Shown: in pieces, positions 14,945-20,951 of the stretch | Layout of the letters: each line of letters begins with the position of its first letter | Position numbering within the stretch: the first letter of the stretch is position 1 | Assembly (NCBI GenBank): GCA_021798135.1 | Contig: JAJZYI010000021.1 | Coordinates: 1-20,951 of the forward strand | Reading direction: 5' to 3' | DNA length: 20,951 bases | Source of the DNA: Actinomycetes bacterium | GTDB lineage: Bacteria > Actinomycetota > Acidimicrobiia > Acidimicrobiales > UBA8190 | Notes under the pieces: model-generated | Database searches by the model: none | Told to the model about the DNA's origin: nothing | Seen by the model: only the letters and a program-made list of their open reading frames with translations | Translations under genes and position numbers: made by a program

Positions 14945-16109
14945 TGAGCGCCTCGGCGGCCGTGATGTTCAGTCCGGCCCCCGTCACGGGGGTGATCAAC
15001 GACGCCGACTCCGTCGGGTAGTAGTTCGCACCCGGCGTCAGGGGGACGACCTGCTGTTCATGGTTGAACGAGACGTTCCCGGCCGAGCTGACGAAGTTCT
15101 CGTTGTAGTAGCCCTGGTTCTTCGGGAGGTGCAGCGAGCCGTCGAGCAGCCCCACGATGTCCTTCAGAGCAACGCCGCTCACCCAGGCGGGCGCTGCGAA
15201 GAAGAAGCACGGGACCTTGTCCTTCTGGCAGACCTGCTCGTTGCCGTTCACGTCCAGGCAGGTGTCGGGGACCAGCGGCCGGCCGGCAGCCTGGAGCGCC
15301 TGGATGTCGCTCGAGCAGTAGCCTCCGCTGAGGATCCCGTTGATGGTCACGTGCTGCGACATCAGCGACGAGATCGACTGCAGCTCGGGGCCTGGGGCGT
15401 ACTGGCTGCTGAACGTCCCGACCACGTGGATGTTCGGGTAGTCCTTCTTCAGGATCGAGTTCCAGACGCTCAGGAACGTCTCGGAGATCGGGATGCCGGA
15501 GAGTCCCGTGTCTTCGAGGATGTTGCCGTGGCCGTGCAGCTCCGTGGCGAGCCAGTAGGCCATGTCGTGCGCTTCGGCCGAGTAGTTCTCCTCGAGCCTG
15601 TAGGCGCAGGGTGCGGTCACCGTCTGGTCGAACGAGAAGACGATGATCCCTGCGCTGCACGCCGCCTGGATCGTGGGGTTCAGAGCAGTCGCGGACGCGG
15701 CATCGATCATGATCGCCGCTGGCTTCGTCCTGATGATGCTCTGCAACGACGCGATCTGGGCAGTGGCGGTGCCGCTGGCGTTCTGGATCACCAGGTTGAC
15801 CTTGGACGCCAAGCCGGGCAGCTGCGCGGCGACCTTCGCGTCGTTCTCCATCTGGGGACGCCACTGGTTGCCCATGTAGTTGTTGCTGAGGTAGATCGTG
15901 TACTTGCCCCCGCTCGGCTTCTTGGCGGCGGCTGCGCTCGTCGAGCCCGAGGAGGTCGTCGAGCAGCCGGCCAGGACGAGCACGGAAGCGACGACCAGGC
16001 CCACCGCCAAGCGGACTCTGTGCAACCCGAACCACCTCCGCCGGGCACCCGGAAGACCGGACCAACGACCGCTGACGCGCTCGTCTCGATGCGGCGCCGA
16101 CTCAGACAT
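14925..16109 (-). CDS. Substrate-binding lipoprotein of a sugar-type ABC importer (RbsB-like)
   Basis: This 394-aa exported binding protein is anchored as a lipoprotein. After an Arg-rich N-terminus comes a hydrophobic segment (~33-47) with lipobox LAGC, Cys49 being lipidated, then a Ser/Ala/Thr linker and a periplasmic-binding-protein fold of the RbsB type (YTIYLSNNYMGNQWRPQM at ~70-87, and AAIMIDAASATALNP at ~131-145, where family members place the ligand-contact loops). It has six further cysteines (151, 168, 265, 284, 294, 301), unusually many for this family, which could make disulfides. The ATG at 16109 has GAGGGGGTGG just upstream. It is the first gene of the operon and should set the substrate specificity of the whole pathway. 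The ligand is not predictable from sequence alone. Confidence 0.93.
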   Translation of the reverse strand: MSESAPHRDERVSGRWSGLPGARRRWFGLHRVRLAVGLVVASVLVLAGCSTTSSGSTSAAAAKKPSGGKYTIYLSNNYMGNQWRPQMENDAKVAAQLPGLASKVNLVIQNASGTATAQIASLQSIIRTKPAAIMIDAASATALNPTIQAACSAGIIVFSFDQTVTAPCAYRLEENYSAEAHDMAYWLATELHGHGNILEDTGLSGIPISETFLSVWNSILKKDYPNIHVVGTFSSQYAPGPELQSISSLMSQHVTINGILSGGYCSSDIQALQAAGRPLVPDTCLDVNGNEQVCQKDKVPCFFFAAPAWVSGVALKDIVGLLDGSLHLPKNQGYYNENFVSSAGNVSFNHEQQVVPLTPGANYYPTESASLITPVTGAGLNITAAEALNGPSGS

Positions 16110-16219
16110 GCCACCCCCTCGTAGTTGACGATCTGTTGCGTCCGCGAGCGGTCACCCTTCGGCCTCAACGAGAGACGCCGTGGTTGGATGTGTGCAACAG
16201 CAGGACGCGGCCAAACCGA

Positions 16220-16235
16220 ATCCTGTATCCAGGAT
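16220..16235. promoter_or_regulatory. Palindromic operator, candidate GntR/FCD site
   Basis: ATCCTG-TATC-CAGGAT is a perfect inverted repeat with 6-bp arms and a 4-bp centre. Its shape (GTAT core flanked by inverted half-sites) is like operators of GntR/FCD regulators. It overlaps the end of the -10 box and runs across the expected transcription start, so a bound protein would block RNA polymerase. Its link to the operon's regulator is inference. Confidence 0.6.
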
Positions 16236-16262
16236 CCTACGGATCGACCCACCCCGGGTCAA
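16234..16262 (-). promoter_or_regulatory. Sigma-A type promoter of the transporter/carboxylase operon
   Basis: On the minus strand TTGACC (16262-16257) is followed after exactly 17 nt by TAGGAT (16239-16234), a good -35/-10 pair for an actinobacterial housekeeping sigma factor. Transcription would start near 16227, giving a leader of about 118 nt before the ATG at 16109. No other comparable pair was seen upstream of the gene. Confidence 0.65.
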
Positions 16263-16300
16263 GCTTCCGGCGCGTCCGGTTCCCGACCGTCCCGCCACTG

Positions 16301-16635
16301 GCCGGGCACCTCGGGGCGCGGCGACCCGGCCGGCAGCGGCAGCGGCAGCGCCGGCAACGGCAGCGCCGGCAACGGCACCGTCACGGACAGGGTGCCGACC
16401 GGCCCCGGCGCAGCCGGCCTGGACGGGCCCCGTGCTCGCGGCACGCTGTTCGAGCCGGCGATCGTGCCCGAAGGCGCCACACGGCTCGACGGGTTCGACG
16501 AGACGTGGACCCGCCGTGCGTGCAGGGCACCGTCATCGAGCGACGGCCTCCGTGGCCGCGGGCGCCGACACGGACGACGGCGAGCGCGTGCTCGGGGCGT
16601 GGCACGGCGACGGCGGCGAGGGCGGCCGCGACGAC
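16301..16635 (+). pseudogene. Relic of an IS256-family transposase
   Basis: Pieces of an IS256/Mutator-type transposase are recognisable in three frames. GHLG (~16304-16315) matches the start of the usual 'HLGYE' segment. A second frame from 16320 reads GDPAGSGSGS, then GNGTVTDRV and RGTLFEPAIVPEGATRLDGF, matching the family's GDPAGRGSGNSRNGT and GTFEPxIVPKGxTRLxGFDE. A third frame from 16552 reads VAAGADTDDGERVLGAWHGD and GGEG, matching 'LALGVDADGxREVLGLWxGDGGEG'. The stretch between the last two, including the first catalytic Asp region, is deleted, and nothing follows. There is no intact frame and no terminal repeats were found. It sits between the operon promoter and the methyltransferase gene. 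Identification rests on my recall of family motifs. Confidence 0.7.
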
Positions 16636-16675
16636 CGGGACGACCCGGACGACCGGGGGAGCCCCGCACGATCGG

Positions 16676-17563
16676 CTACGCCACCAACCCGGTCGAGCCG
16701 CGAGACGTGCCGCTGGCGTCCGGCTTCGTCCCGACGATGCACCGTGCCACGCCCGGGACGCGCACCTCGCCGTCCCTCTCGAACACGCCCACCTCCGCGA
16801 CGGCGTGTGCCCGGACCCGCTCCCGCGCCGGTTCGTCGAGGCGCTTGAGCGCGGCGACGGCGAGCGAGACGTGCTCGCTGACCATCTCCCAGTACTGCCC
16901 GGGCGAACGCGTCACGAGCTCGACGTCGACGTCCCACTCGCCGACGTCGCCCAGCCCCGCGCCCTCGTACAGGGCAGCGACGAACCCGGGAGCTGCGCAC
17001 CGGTACATGTTCGGACCGTCGGGCGCCGGCGGTGCCACCTCCACCTCGGTCGCGATCGCCTGCATGACGATCGTCGTCCACGGGTTCGCCTCCGGCCTGA
17101 CCCAGACCGACGAGCAGAGACGCCCGCCCGGCTTGAGCACGCGTGCGAGCTCGGCCGTCGCCTTGACCACGTCGGGGAAGAACATGTAACCGAAGCGCAC
17201 GGAGACGCCGTCGAAGGTGGCGTCGTCGAACGGCAGGTCGTCGGCGCGGCACACCTTCGTCTCGACGTTGACGACCCCTTGCGCCCTGGCACGTCGCGCG
17301 GCGACGTCAAGCATCTCCGGCACCAGGTCGGTCAGCACGACGCGTCCCGCCGGCGACCGCCTCGCGATGCTCAACCCCGGCTCGCCCGTGCCCGCGGCGA
17401 CGTCGAGGTGGCGGTGGTCTTCAGCGACACCGAGACGCTCGATCATCGCCGCGCTGACCGGGGCCAGCTGGTCCATGATGACCGAGTCCCACTTCTCCCA
17501 GCCCGCGGAGAGCCCGGCCCACGTCAGCCGCTGGACGTCGCGTACCTCGTCGGAGCTCGTCAT
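16676..17563 (-). CDS. SAM-dependent methyltransferase (UbiE/class I type)
   Basis: This 295-aa class I methyltransferase transfers a methyl group from S-adenosylmethionine. Motif I is LDVAAGTGE (53-61), the ribose-binding acidic residue follows in VVLTDLVPEML (Asp79), motif II is ADDLPFDDATFD (107-118), and motif III is RVLKPGGRL (141-149). The arrangement is that of UbiE/COQ5 and related small-molecule methyltransferases. The ATG at 17563 is preceded by AAGGGGGAG, and the longer open frame upstream has no homology. It is a monocistronic gene with no clear partners: the flanks are an IS256 relic and decayed DNA. The substrate is unknown. An inverted repeat lies ~140 bp before the start. Confidence 0.92.
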   Translation of the reverse strand: MTSSDEVRDVQRLTWAGLSAGWEKWDSVIMDQLAPVSAAMIERLGVAEDHRHLDVAAGTGEPGLSIARRSPAGRVVLTDLVPEMLDVAARRARAQGVVNVETKVCRADDLPFDDATFDGVSVRFGYMFFPDVVKATAELARVLKPGGRLCSSVWVRPEANPWTTIVMQAIATEVEVAPPAPDGPNMYRCAAPGFVAALYEGAGLGDVGEWDVDVELVTRSPGQYWEMVSEHVSLAVAALKRLDEPARERVRAHAVAEVGVFERDGEVRVPGVARCIVGTKPDASGTSRGSTGLVA

Positions 17564-17700
17564 GGACGCTCCCCCTTCGGTGGCAGCTGCCGAGCACGAC
17601 GATGCCCGTGCCACCAGGGCATCGTGCCCGATCTGGAGCGGCGTCGCAGCGCGCGGGCTCGTCCGCAGGGCCCGAAGCGCATCCGGACCGGCCACGTGGC

Positions 17701-17745
17701 GTGATCCTCGTCGGCCGGCTCGCCGGCCGGCTCGCCGACGATCAC
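17701..17745. repeat. Large imperfect inverted repeat
   Basis: The left arm 17701-17715 (GTGATC, a 3-nt bulge, GTCGGC) pairs with the right arm 17734-17745 (GCCGACGATCAC). The 18-nt centre is itself made of repeated GCCGGC units and can fold further. It lies ~140 bp upstream of the methyltransferase start. It could be a regulatory site, a cruciform or an element end; none is proven. Confidence 0.55.
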
Positions 17746-18036
17746 ATCGGGGCGGACTCCACAGAGCGCTGCCGGTCGGGACGACGTCGGCGCCGCCTGT
17801 CGCTCCGGCCGATGCAGTCGAAGGCTGCGGCGGCATCGCTGCTCGTTGCCGTGGCGGACGCAGCGTTCGAGCACTCGCCGGAGACGTCGCTCGTTCACCG
17901 GGGGGACGTGGTCGGTGCGCTCGGGACGCACCATGCTCACCCGGCGCTCGGCGATTGCGCTCGAGTTGGGCGCCCGGGGCGACCCCCGTCCGGACCGGGT
18001 CCGAGGTGCTGACGGCCAAGGGCACCCGCTGGGTCC

Positions 18037-18075
18037 GGTGACGGACGAAGGTGACGGACGAAGGTGACGGACGAA
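18037..18075. repeat. Tandem repeat, 3 x 13 bp
   Basis: GGTGACGGACGAA is present three times without change at 18037-18049, 18050-18062 and 18063-18075. The unit is not a multiple of three, so it would shift any reading frame, which supports the view that this stretch is not coding. The identity of the copies suggests recent slippage expansion. Confidence 0.9.
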
Positions 18076-18386
18076 GAAGCGCACGGAGCGCCGGCACCCC
18101 GATGCGGGTCGTCGGTGGCCATCTGCACGACCGGGACCGTGATCTCGCCTGCGATCGGGGTCTTCCCGATGGCCGGTGGGGATGGCTCCGGTGCCCGGCG
18201 ACCGGTCGGCGAGGTGTGGGCAAGCACGTGACCTCCCCGCTCGCGTCGCGCTCGTGTTGCCACCCTCACGGAGCATTGTGGCGGTGCCGGTCGCGCTCCG
18301 CCACGGCCGTCGCTCCCAGACCGCATGGGTCGCGCCACCGTGACGACCGGGTCCGCGGCGATGCAGGTGGTCGCCCCTCGCCCTTT

Positions 18387-18635
18387 CACGGCCGAGGGCG
18401 CAGGTGGCGCGGCCGGGTTCTCCAGTGGCCGCTCCGCCAGCCACGCCCCCACCACCTTCTTGAGCTCGGGACGGAACCGCGCCAAGAGGAACCCCGACAG
18501 AGCTGTGGGGTCGGGCCGGTGGCGCCCATCGGGACCGACCGACGCGTTGGGGTCCACCTGGCGCTCCTGGGCGAGCGCCAGCAGCAGCGTTGCCAGCAGC
18601 TCGCGCCCGTCCTCCCAGTGGCTCCTGCCGGGCCG
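18387..18635 (-). pseudogene. Coding relic, possible small membrane protein
   Basis: A minus-strand segment beginning near 18635 reads HWEDGRELLATLLLALAQER, then a variable part, then LLARFRPELKKVVGAWLAER and PLENPAAPPAP. Codon third positions are nearly all G or C. The second part resembles a conserved region that I recall in uncharacterised actinobacterial membrane proteins (RFRPEF...WxATxPLxNPDAPxxPF). The first part would be the start of their first membrane segment, with the middle deleted. No good start codon or complete frame is present. Family identification is tentative. Confidence 0.4.
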
Positions 18636-18737
18636 CTCCCCGGCGCCGCGGTGACCTTCGGTGCCTGCCCGGCGCCGACGTCGTCAGGGCGCCACGACGG
18701 CGAAGGTCGGGGTGGGCTCGTCCAGCGCGACACCGGA

Positions 18738-18928
18738 CGCGTCACGAGCGCGGTGTCGCCGCCGGCCGCCATCCCGTCCATGCCCACGCACCCCGGCACG
18801 TCGCCTGCGGGGGAGGCGACGTACCCGGGGGCGCTCTCGACCGGTGGGTGCTCCCGCAGTGAGCCAGGGCTCCGTTCGAACCACCCGAGGTACCGGCGGC
18901 GGACGGCCTCGACGTGCCGTCGAGTCAC
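18738..18928 (-). pseudogene. Coding relic resembling alkyl sulfatase dimerisation region
   Basis: The minus-strand frame reads RRHVEAVRRRYLGWFERSPG and then LREHPPVESAPGYV, which resembles the segment 'NVxAVYxRYLGWFDGNPAxLxPHPPVEAAxRYV' of metallo-beta-lactamase-fold alkyl sulfatases (SdsA1 type). The metal-binding N-terminal domain is absent and the similarity fades by ~18738. Just upstream another frame ends in GEELPPPPRKERT and its stop overlaps a GTG here, which suggests a frameshift. It is probably a gene remnant; a short functional ORF from that GTG cannot be excluded. Confidence 0.45.
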
Positions 18929-19070
18929 GTTCGCTCCTTGCGGGGAGGGGGAGGCAGCTCCTCGCCGAGGGCCGGCCGCCCCACCGATCGGGCGAGCGGC
19001 GCACGCGCCGCGTCGAGGGTCCAGGGTCCCTGCCAGCCGCGACTCGCGAGACGTGGCGCTGCGAGCCTGA

Positions 19071-19087
19071 CGGCCGAGGCCCGGCCG
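19071..19087. terminator. Possible terminator hairpin after the antiporter gene
   Basis: CGGCCG, a 5-nt loop and CGGCCG form a 6-bp all-GC stem 9 bp beyond the antiporter stop. There is no T-tract and the stem is short, so this is only suggestive. Confidence 0.35.
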
Positions 19088-19095
19088 ACGCACCC

Positions 19096-20388
19096 TCACC
19101 CTCGCCGGCGCAACGACCACCGGGTGCCGGTCACCGCACGGCTCCGCATCGGACCGTCGCCGGCGTGCTCGGGCGATGCTCGGGCGATGCCGCGTGCGCG
19201 GTCCCCGTAGCGCCGTGCCAGTGGTGACGCCGACACGCCGTGGAGGACGACGCTGGCGACGACGGTGACGGTGACCGCTCCCAGCAGGAGCTGAGAGGCG
19301 GCCGGATCGAGCTTGTCGACCGCGACGAGCCCGAAGACGACCGATGCCAGTCCCCGTGGCCCGAACCAGGCGATGAAGGCGATCGTGGCACGGTCCAGGC
19401 CTGACCCCAGCAGCGCCAGGCCGACCGGCACGGCACGGACGACGGTGAGGGCCAGGACGGCGAAGCCGACGTCGGCCCACGTCGCGTCCTCGATGCCCGG
19501 GACGAGGAGGACGGCACCGAAGGCGTACCACACCACGAGCGACAGCAGCTCGCCGGCCTGCTCGGTGAAGACGAGCGCGGTGGCCTCGTTCCCGGTCACC
19601 CTGCCGAACGCCAGGCCGGCCACGAACGCCGCCACGAAGCCGTTGGCACCGGCGGCGAGCGCGCTGGAGTAGGCGAGGACGGCGAGGGCCGACACGGCCA
19701 AGGGCCGGAAGCCGGCCGCACCCCACCCCGCCCGCTGGGCGACCTGGAGCAGGATCGCCCCGAGGGCGCCGACCCCGGCCCCGATGCCGAGACCGCCTGC
19801 CAGCTCCACCACCGCGTCGCCGACGCCGGGGCTCGCCGCGAGCTCCGCCGACAGCGCTCCCGCGAGGAAGAGGTTGACGAACGGGGCGACGATCCCGTCG
19901 TTGAGCCCGCTCTCGACGTTGAGCGCTCGCCGGACCCCGCGTGGGATCCGCTCGTCGTCCACCAGCGACGCGCCGAGCGCGGCATCCGTCGGGGCGACGA
20001 TGGCCGCTGCAAGGGCAGCCGCCCACAGGCCGGCGCCACCGACCAGCCAGGCCGCGGCGGCGAAGCCGGACAGGAGGGTGAGGGGCAGGCCGATGCCGAG
20101 CAGTCGTGCCGCGGTCCCGAACCGCCGGGCCGGCCCCCGCACGTCGACGCGGGCGGCGTCGGCGAAGAGCACGATCGCCAGCGTCACTTCGACCACCGAG
20201 CGCACCTGTTGGGAGTCGAGCTGGAGATGGACCAGTGGCACGGGGCCGTGCGCGGCGACGAGGCCCACCACCACGAAGGCGATCGGGCCGGTCACGTCCG
20301 CCCGCACGAGGCGCGACGACACCAGTCCCCAGAGGACGAGGCAGGCGCTGACGACGGCGACAGCGCCACTGTCGATGCCGTGCTCCAC
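19096..20388 (-). CDS. CPA1-type cation/proton antiporter (NhaP-like)
   Basis: This 430-aa inner-membrane protein of the sodium/hydrogen exchanger family exchanges Na+ or K+ for H+. About a dozen hydrophobic segments run almost the full length. Two hallmark motifs are present: IVAPTDAALGASLV (Asp135), and NVESGLNDGIVAPF with the ESGLND motif at ~159-164, where the transported ions bind. DDERIPRGVRRALN between them is also typical. The GTG at 20388 follows GGGGAGG with ~10-nt spacing and places the first membrane segment near the N-terminus, as in relatives. An upstream ATG at 20454 would add 22 basic residues that look non-homologous. The C-terminal ~45 residues are a polar tail. It is transcribed divergently from the DUF6325-like gene. 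Ion specificity is not determinable. Confidence 0.9.
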   Translation of the reverse strand: MEHGIDSGAVAVVSACLVLWGLVSSRLVRADVTGPIAFVVVGLVAAHGPVPLVHLQLDSQQVRSVVEVTLAIVLFADAARVDVRGPARRFGTAARLLGIGLPLTLLSGFAAAAWLVGGAGLWAAALAAAIVAPTDAALGASLVDDERIPRGVRRALNVESGLNDGIVAPFVNLFLAGALSAELAASPGVGDAVVELAGGLGIGAGVGALGAILLQVAQRAGWGAAGFRPLAVSALAVLAYSSALAAGANGFVAAFVAGLAFGRVTGNEATALVFTEQAGELLSLVVWYAFGAVLLVPGIEDATWADVGFAVLALTVVRAVPVGLALLGSGLDRATIAFIAWFGPRGLASVVFGLVAVDKLDPAASQLLLGAVTVTVVASVVLHGVSASPLARRYGDRARGIARASPEHAGDGPMRSRAVTGTRWSLRRRG

Positions 20389-20811
20389 GGTGGTCCGGCC
20401 TCCCCGGCGTCCCAGGCGGACCACGTGGGGCCGACCTCGAGCGACGGACGCCATGCCCATCCCACGATGGCCGACCTCGACCAGCCACCCCAGGGCCGAA
20501 GGCCCGAATTGCCCGCGATCCCGGAGCCGCCACGCGCGCCACCGGCGGCGCGCTGGCACGCAGCCCACCGATACGGGGCTCAACGTGCCATTGGCCCCTT
20601 GCGACCGCGGCGGGAATCACCAAGCATGGTCGTGGCGGCGCAAGGCCTGCGGGGGGTCCGGGAGGGGCCCGCCGGTCCGCACCAGCAGGCAGGATCGCGT
20701 CCCCGCCACGAGCTCGCACCACCACTCAGCGACCGTCGTGGCTGCCGGCGCGATCGGCCGATGTCGACCCCTTGGCGGCGTGCCGGCGTTCCGTCGGCGA
20801 GGAGGAGCACC
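20389..20811. other. Divergent intergenic region
   Basis: This 423-bp stretch lies between the divergent antiporter and DUF6325-like genes and should hold both promoters. I see no convincing -35/-10 pair on either strand. It contains a hairpin-forming repeat at 20534-20553 (GCGCGCC, 6-nt loop, GGCGCGC) and a 10-bp palindrome ATCGGCCGAT at 20753-20762, 50 bp before the + strand start; the meaning of either is unknown. Confidence 0.5.
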
Positions 20812-20951
20812 ATGCCCGATGCACTCAGCCCCATGGGACCGGTCAGCTACCTGATCGTCGAGTTCCCGGGGAGCAGGATGACCGGCGAGGGACTGCCCGT
20901 GCTGGTCGACCTGGTCGACAGGGGGATCATCCGAGTCCTCGACGTGACCTT
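20812..20951 (+). CDS. DUF6325-like protein, 3'-truncated
   Basis: Only the first 46 residues are in the window. They include MGPVSYLIVEFPG, followed by MTGEGLPVLVDLVDRGIIRV, matching what I recall of the start of the DUF6325 family of small actinobacterial proteins, often found near stress and membrane-related genes. The function is unknown. The ATG at 20812 has the strong ribosome site GAGGAGGAG 5 nt upstream. The frame runs open to the window end. An in-frame ATG at residue 8 is a weaker alternative because it is further from the ribosome site. Confidence 0.75.
   Translation, partial: MPDALSPMGPVSYLIVEFPGSRMTGEGLPVLVDLVDRGIIRVLDVT

Larger units (their letters stand above)
17564..19095. 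other. 1.5-kb gene-free stretch with decayed coding debris
   Basis: No intact, convincing gene is present. Short minus-strand segments keep coding-like composition and switch frame repeatedly, as expected for pseudogene remains. Two are listed separately (18387-18635 and 18738-18928). A third, around 18108-18209, reads PSPPAIGKTPIAGEITVPVV and looks coding but is unrecognised. The stretch also contains a 3 x 13-bp tandem repeat and a large imperfect inverted repeat. No RNA gene was recognised. Confidence 0.6.

Noticed and set aside
16321..16380. GGCAGC/GCCGGC-rich short repeat
   Set aside because: It is explained by the Gly/Ser/Asn-rich part of the transposase relic rather than being an independent repeat element.
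17560..17934. Small minus-strand ORF (124 codons) whose stop overlaps the methyltransferase ATG as ATGA
   Set aside because: The overlap is tempting, but the product is Arg-rich with no recognisable motif, the third codon positions are not strongly GC-biased and its ribosome site is weak.
17602..18012. Plus-strand ORF of 136 codons
   Set aside because: No homology or ribosome site; composition is like that of antisense readings of decayed minus-strand coding DNA.
18386..20725. 779-codon minus-strand open frame
   Set aside because: Over the antiporter gene it is an out-of-frame shadow; only the short segment at 18738-18928 shows real similarity and is reported as a relic.
1..20951. CRISPR arrays, tRNA, rRNA and riboswitches
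   Set aside because: I looked for regularly spaced repeats, tRNA-like cloverleaf ends and long structured leaders and recognised none; the ~118-nt leader of the operon shows no known riboswitch motif.

Overview
The window is very GC-rich, with gene starts that are often GTG and once TTG, 4-bp stop/start overlaps and purine-rich Shine-Dalgarno sites. This fits a high-GC actinobacterium (Actinomycetota); I cannot place it more finely from the sequence alone.

Layout. Positions 1-2688 (+ strand) hold the end of a 2-oxoacid dehydrogenase cluster: a 5'-truncated E2 acyltransferase, E3 dihydrolipoamide dehydrogenase and a small ACT-domain protein. A perfect 12-bp hairpin at 2729-2760 separates it from a long convergent operon. 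Positions 16262 down to 2797 (- strand) form one ten-gene operon: substrate-binding lipoprotein, double ATPase and two permeases of a sugar-type (CUT2/Rbs-like) ABC importer; a GntR/FCD regulator; HyuA and HyuB (the hydantoinase/oxoprolinase/acetone-carboxylase superfamily, HyuB carrying a C-terminal zinc-ribbon-like domain); an isopropylmalate-dehydrogenase-family enzyme; a short-chain dehydrogenase; and an aldehyde dehydrogenase. Seven of the nine junctions are exact 4-bp overlaps (ATGA, GTGA or TTGA), one is a 20-bp overlap and one a 47-bp gap. A well-formed sigma-A type promoter (TTGACC, 17 nt, TAGGAT) with a 16-bp palindrome touching the -10 box lies just upstream of the binding-protein gene, a position suited to repression by the operon's own GntR protein.

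Inferred role of the operon: import of a small polar compound, ATP-dependent activation (carboxylation of a ketone or opening of a cyclic amide) by HyuA/HyuB, and oxidation by three dehydrogenases. The substrate cannot be read from the sequence. This combination is the best candidate here for an undescribed catabolic system.

Beyond the operon, 16301-16635 carries a frameshifted, deleted relic of an IS256-family transposase, followed by a SAM-dependent methyltransferase gene (- strand). About 1.5 kb (17564-19095) has no intact gene but contains coding-like debris, including tentative relics of an alkyl-sulfatase-type protein and a small membrane protein, a 3 x 13-bp tandem repeat and a large imperfect inverted repeat. 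The window ends with a CPA1-type cation/proton antiporter gene (- strand), divergent from the start of a DUF6325-like gene (+ strand) that runs off the end.
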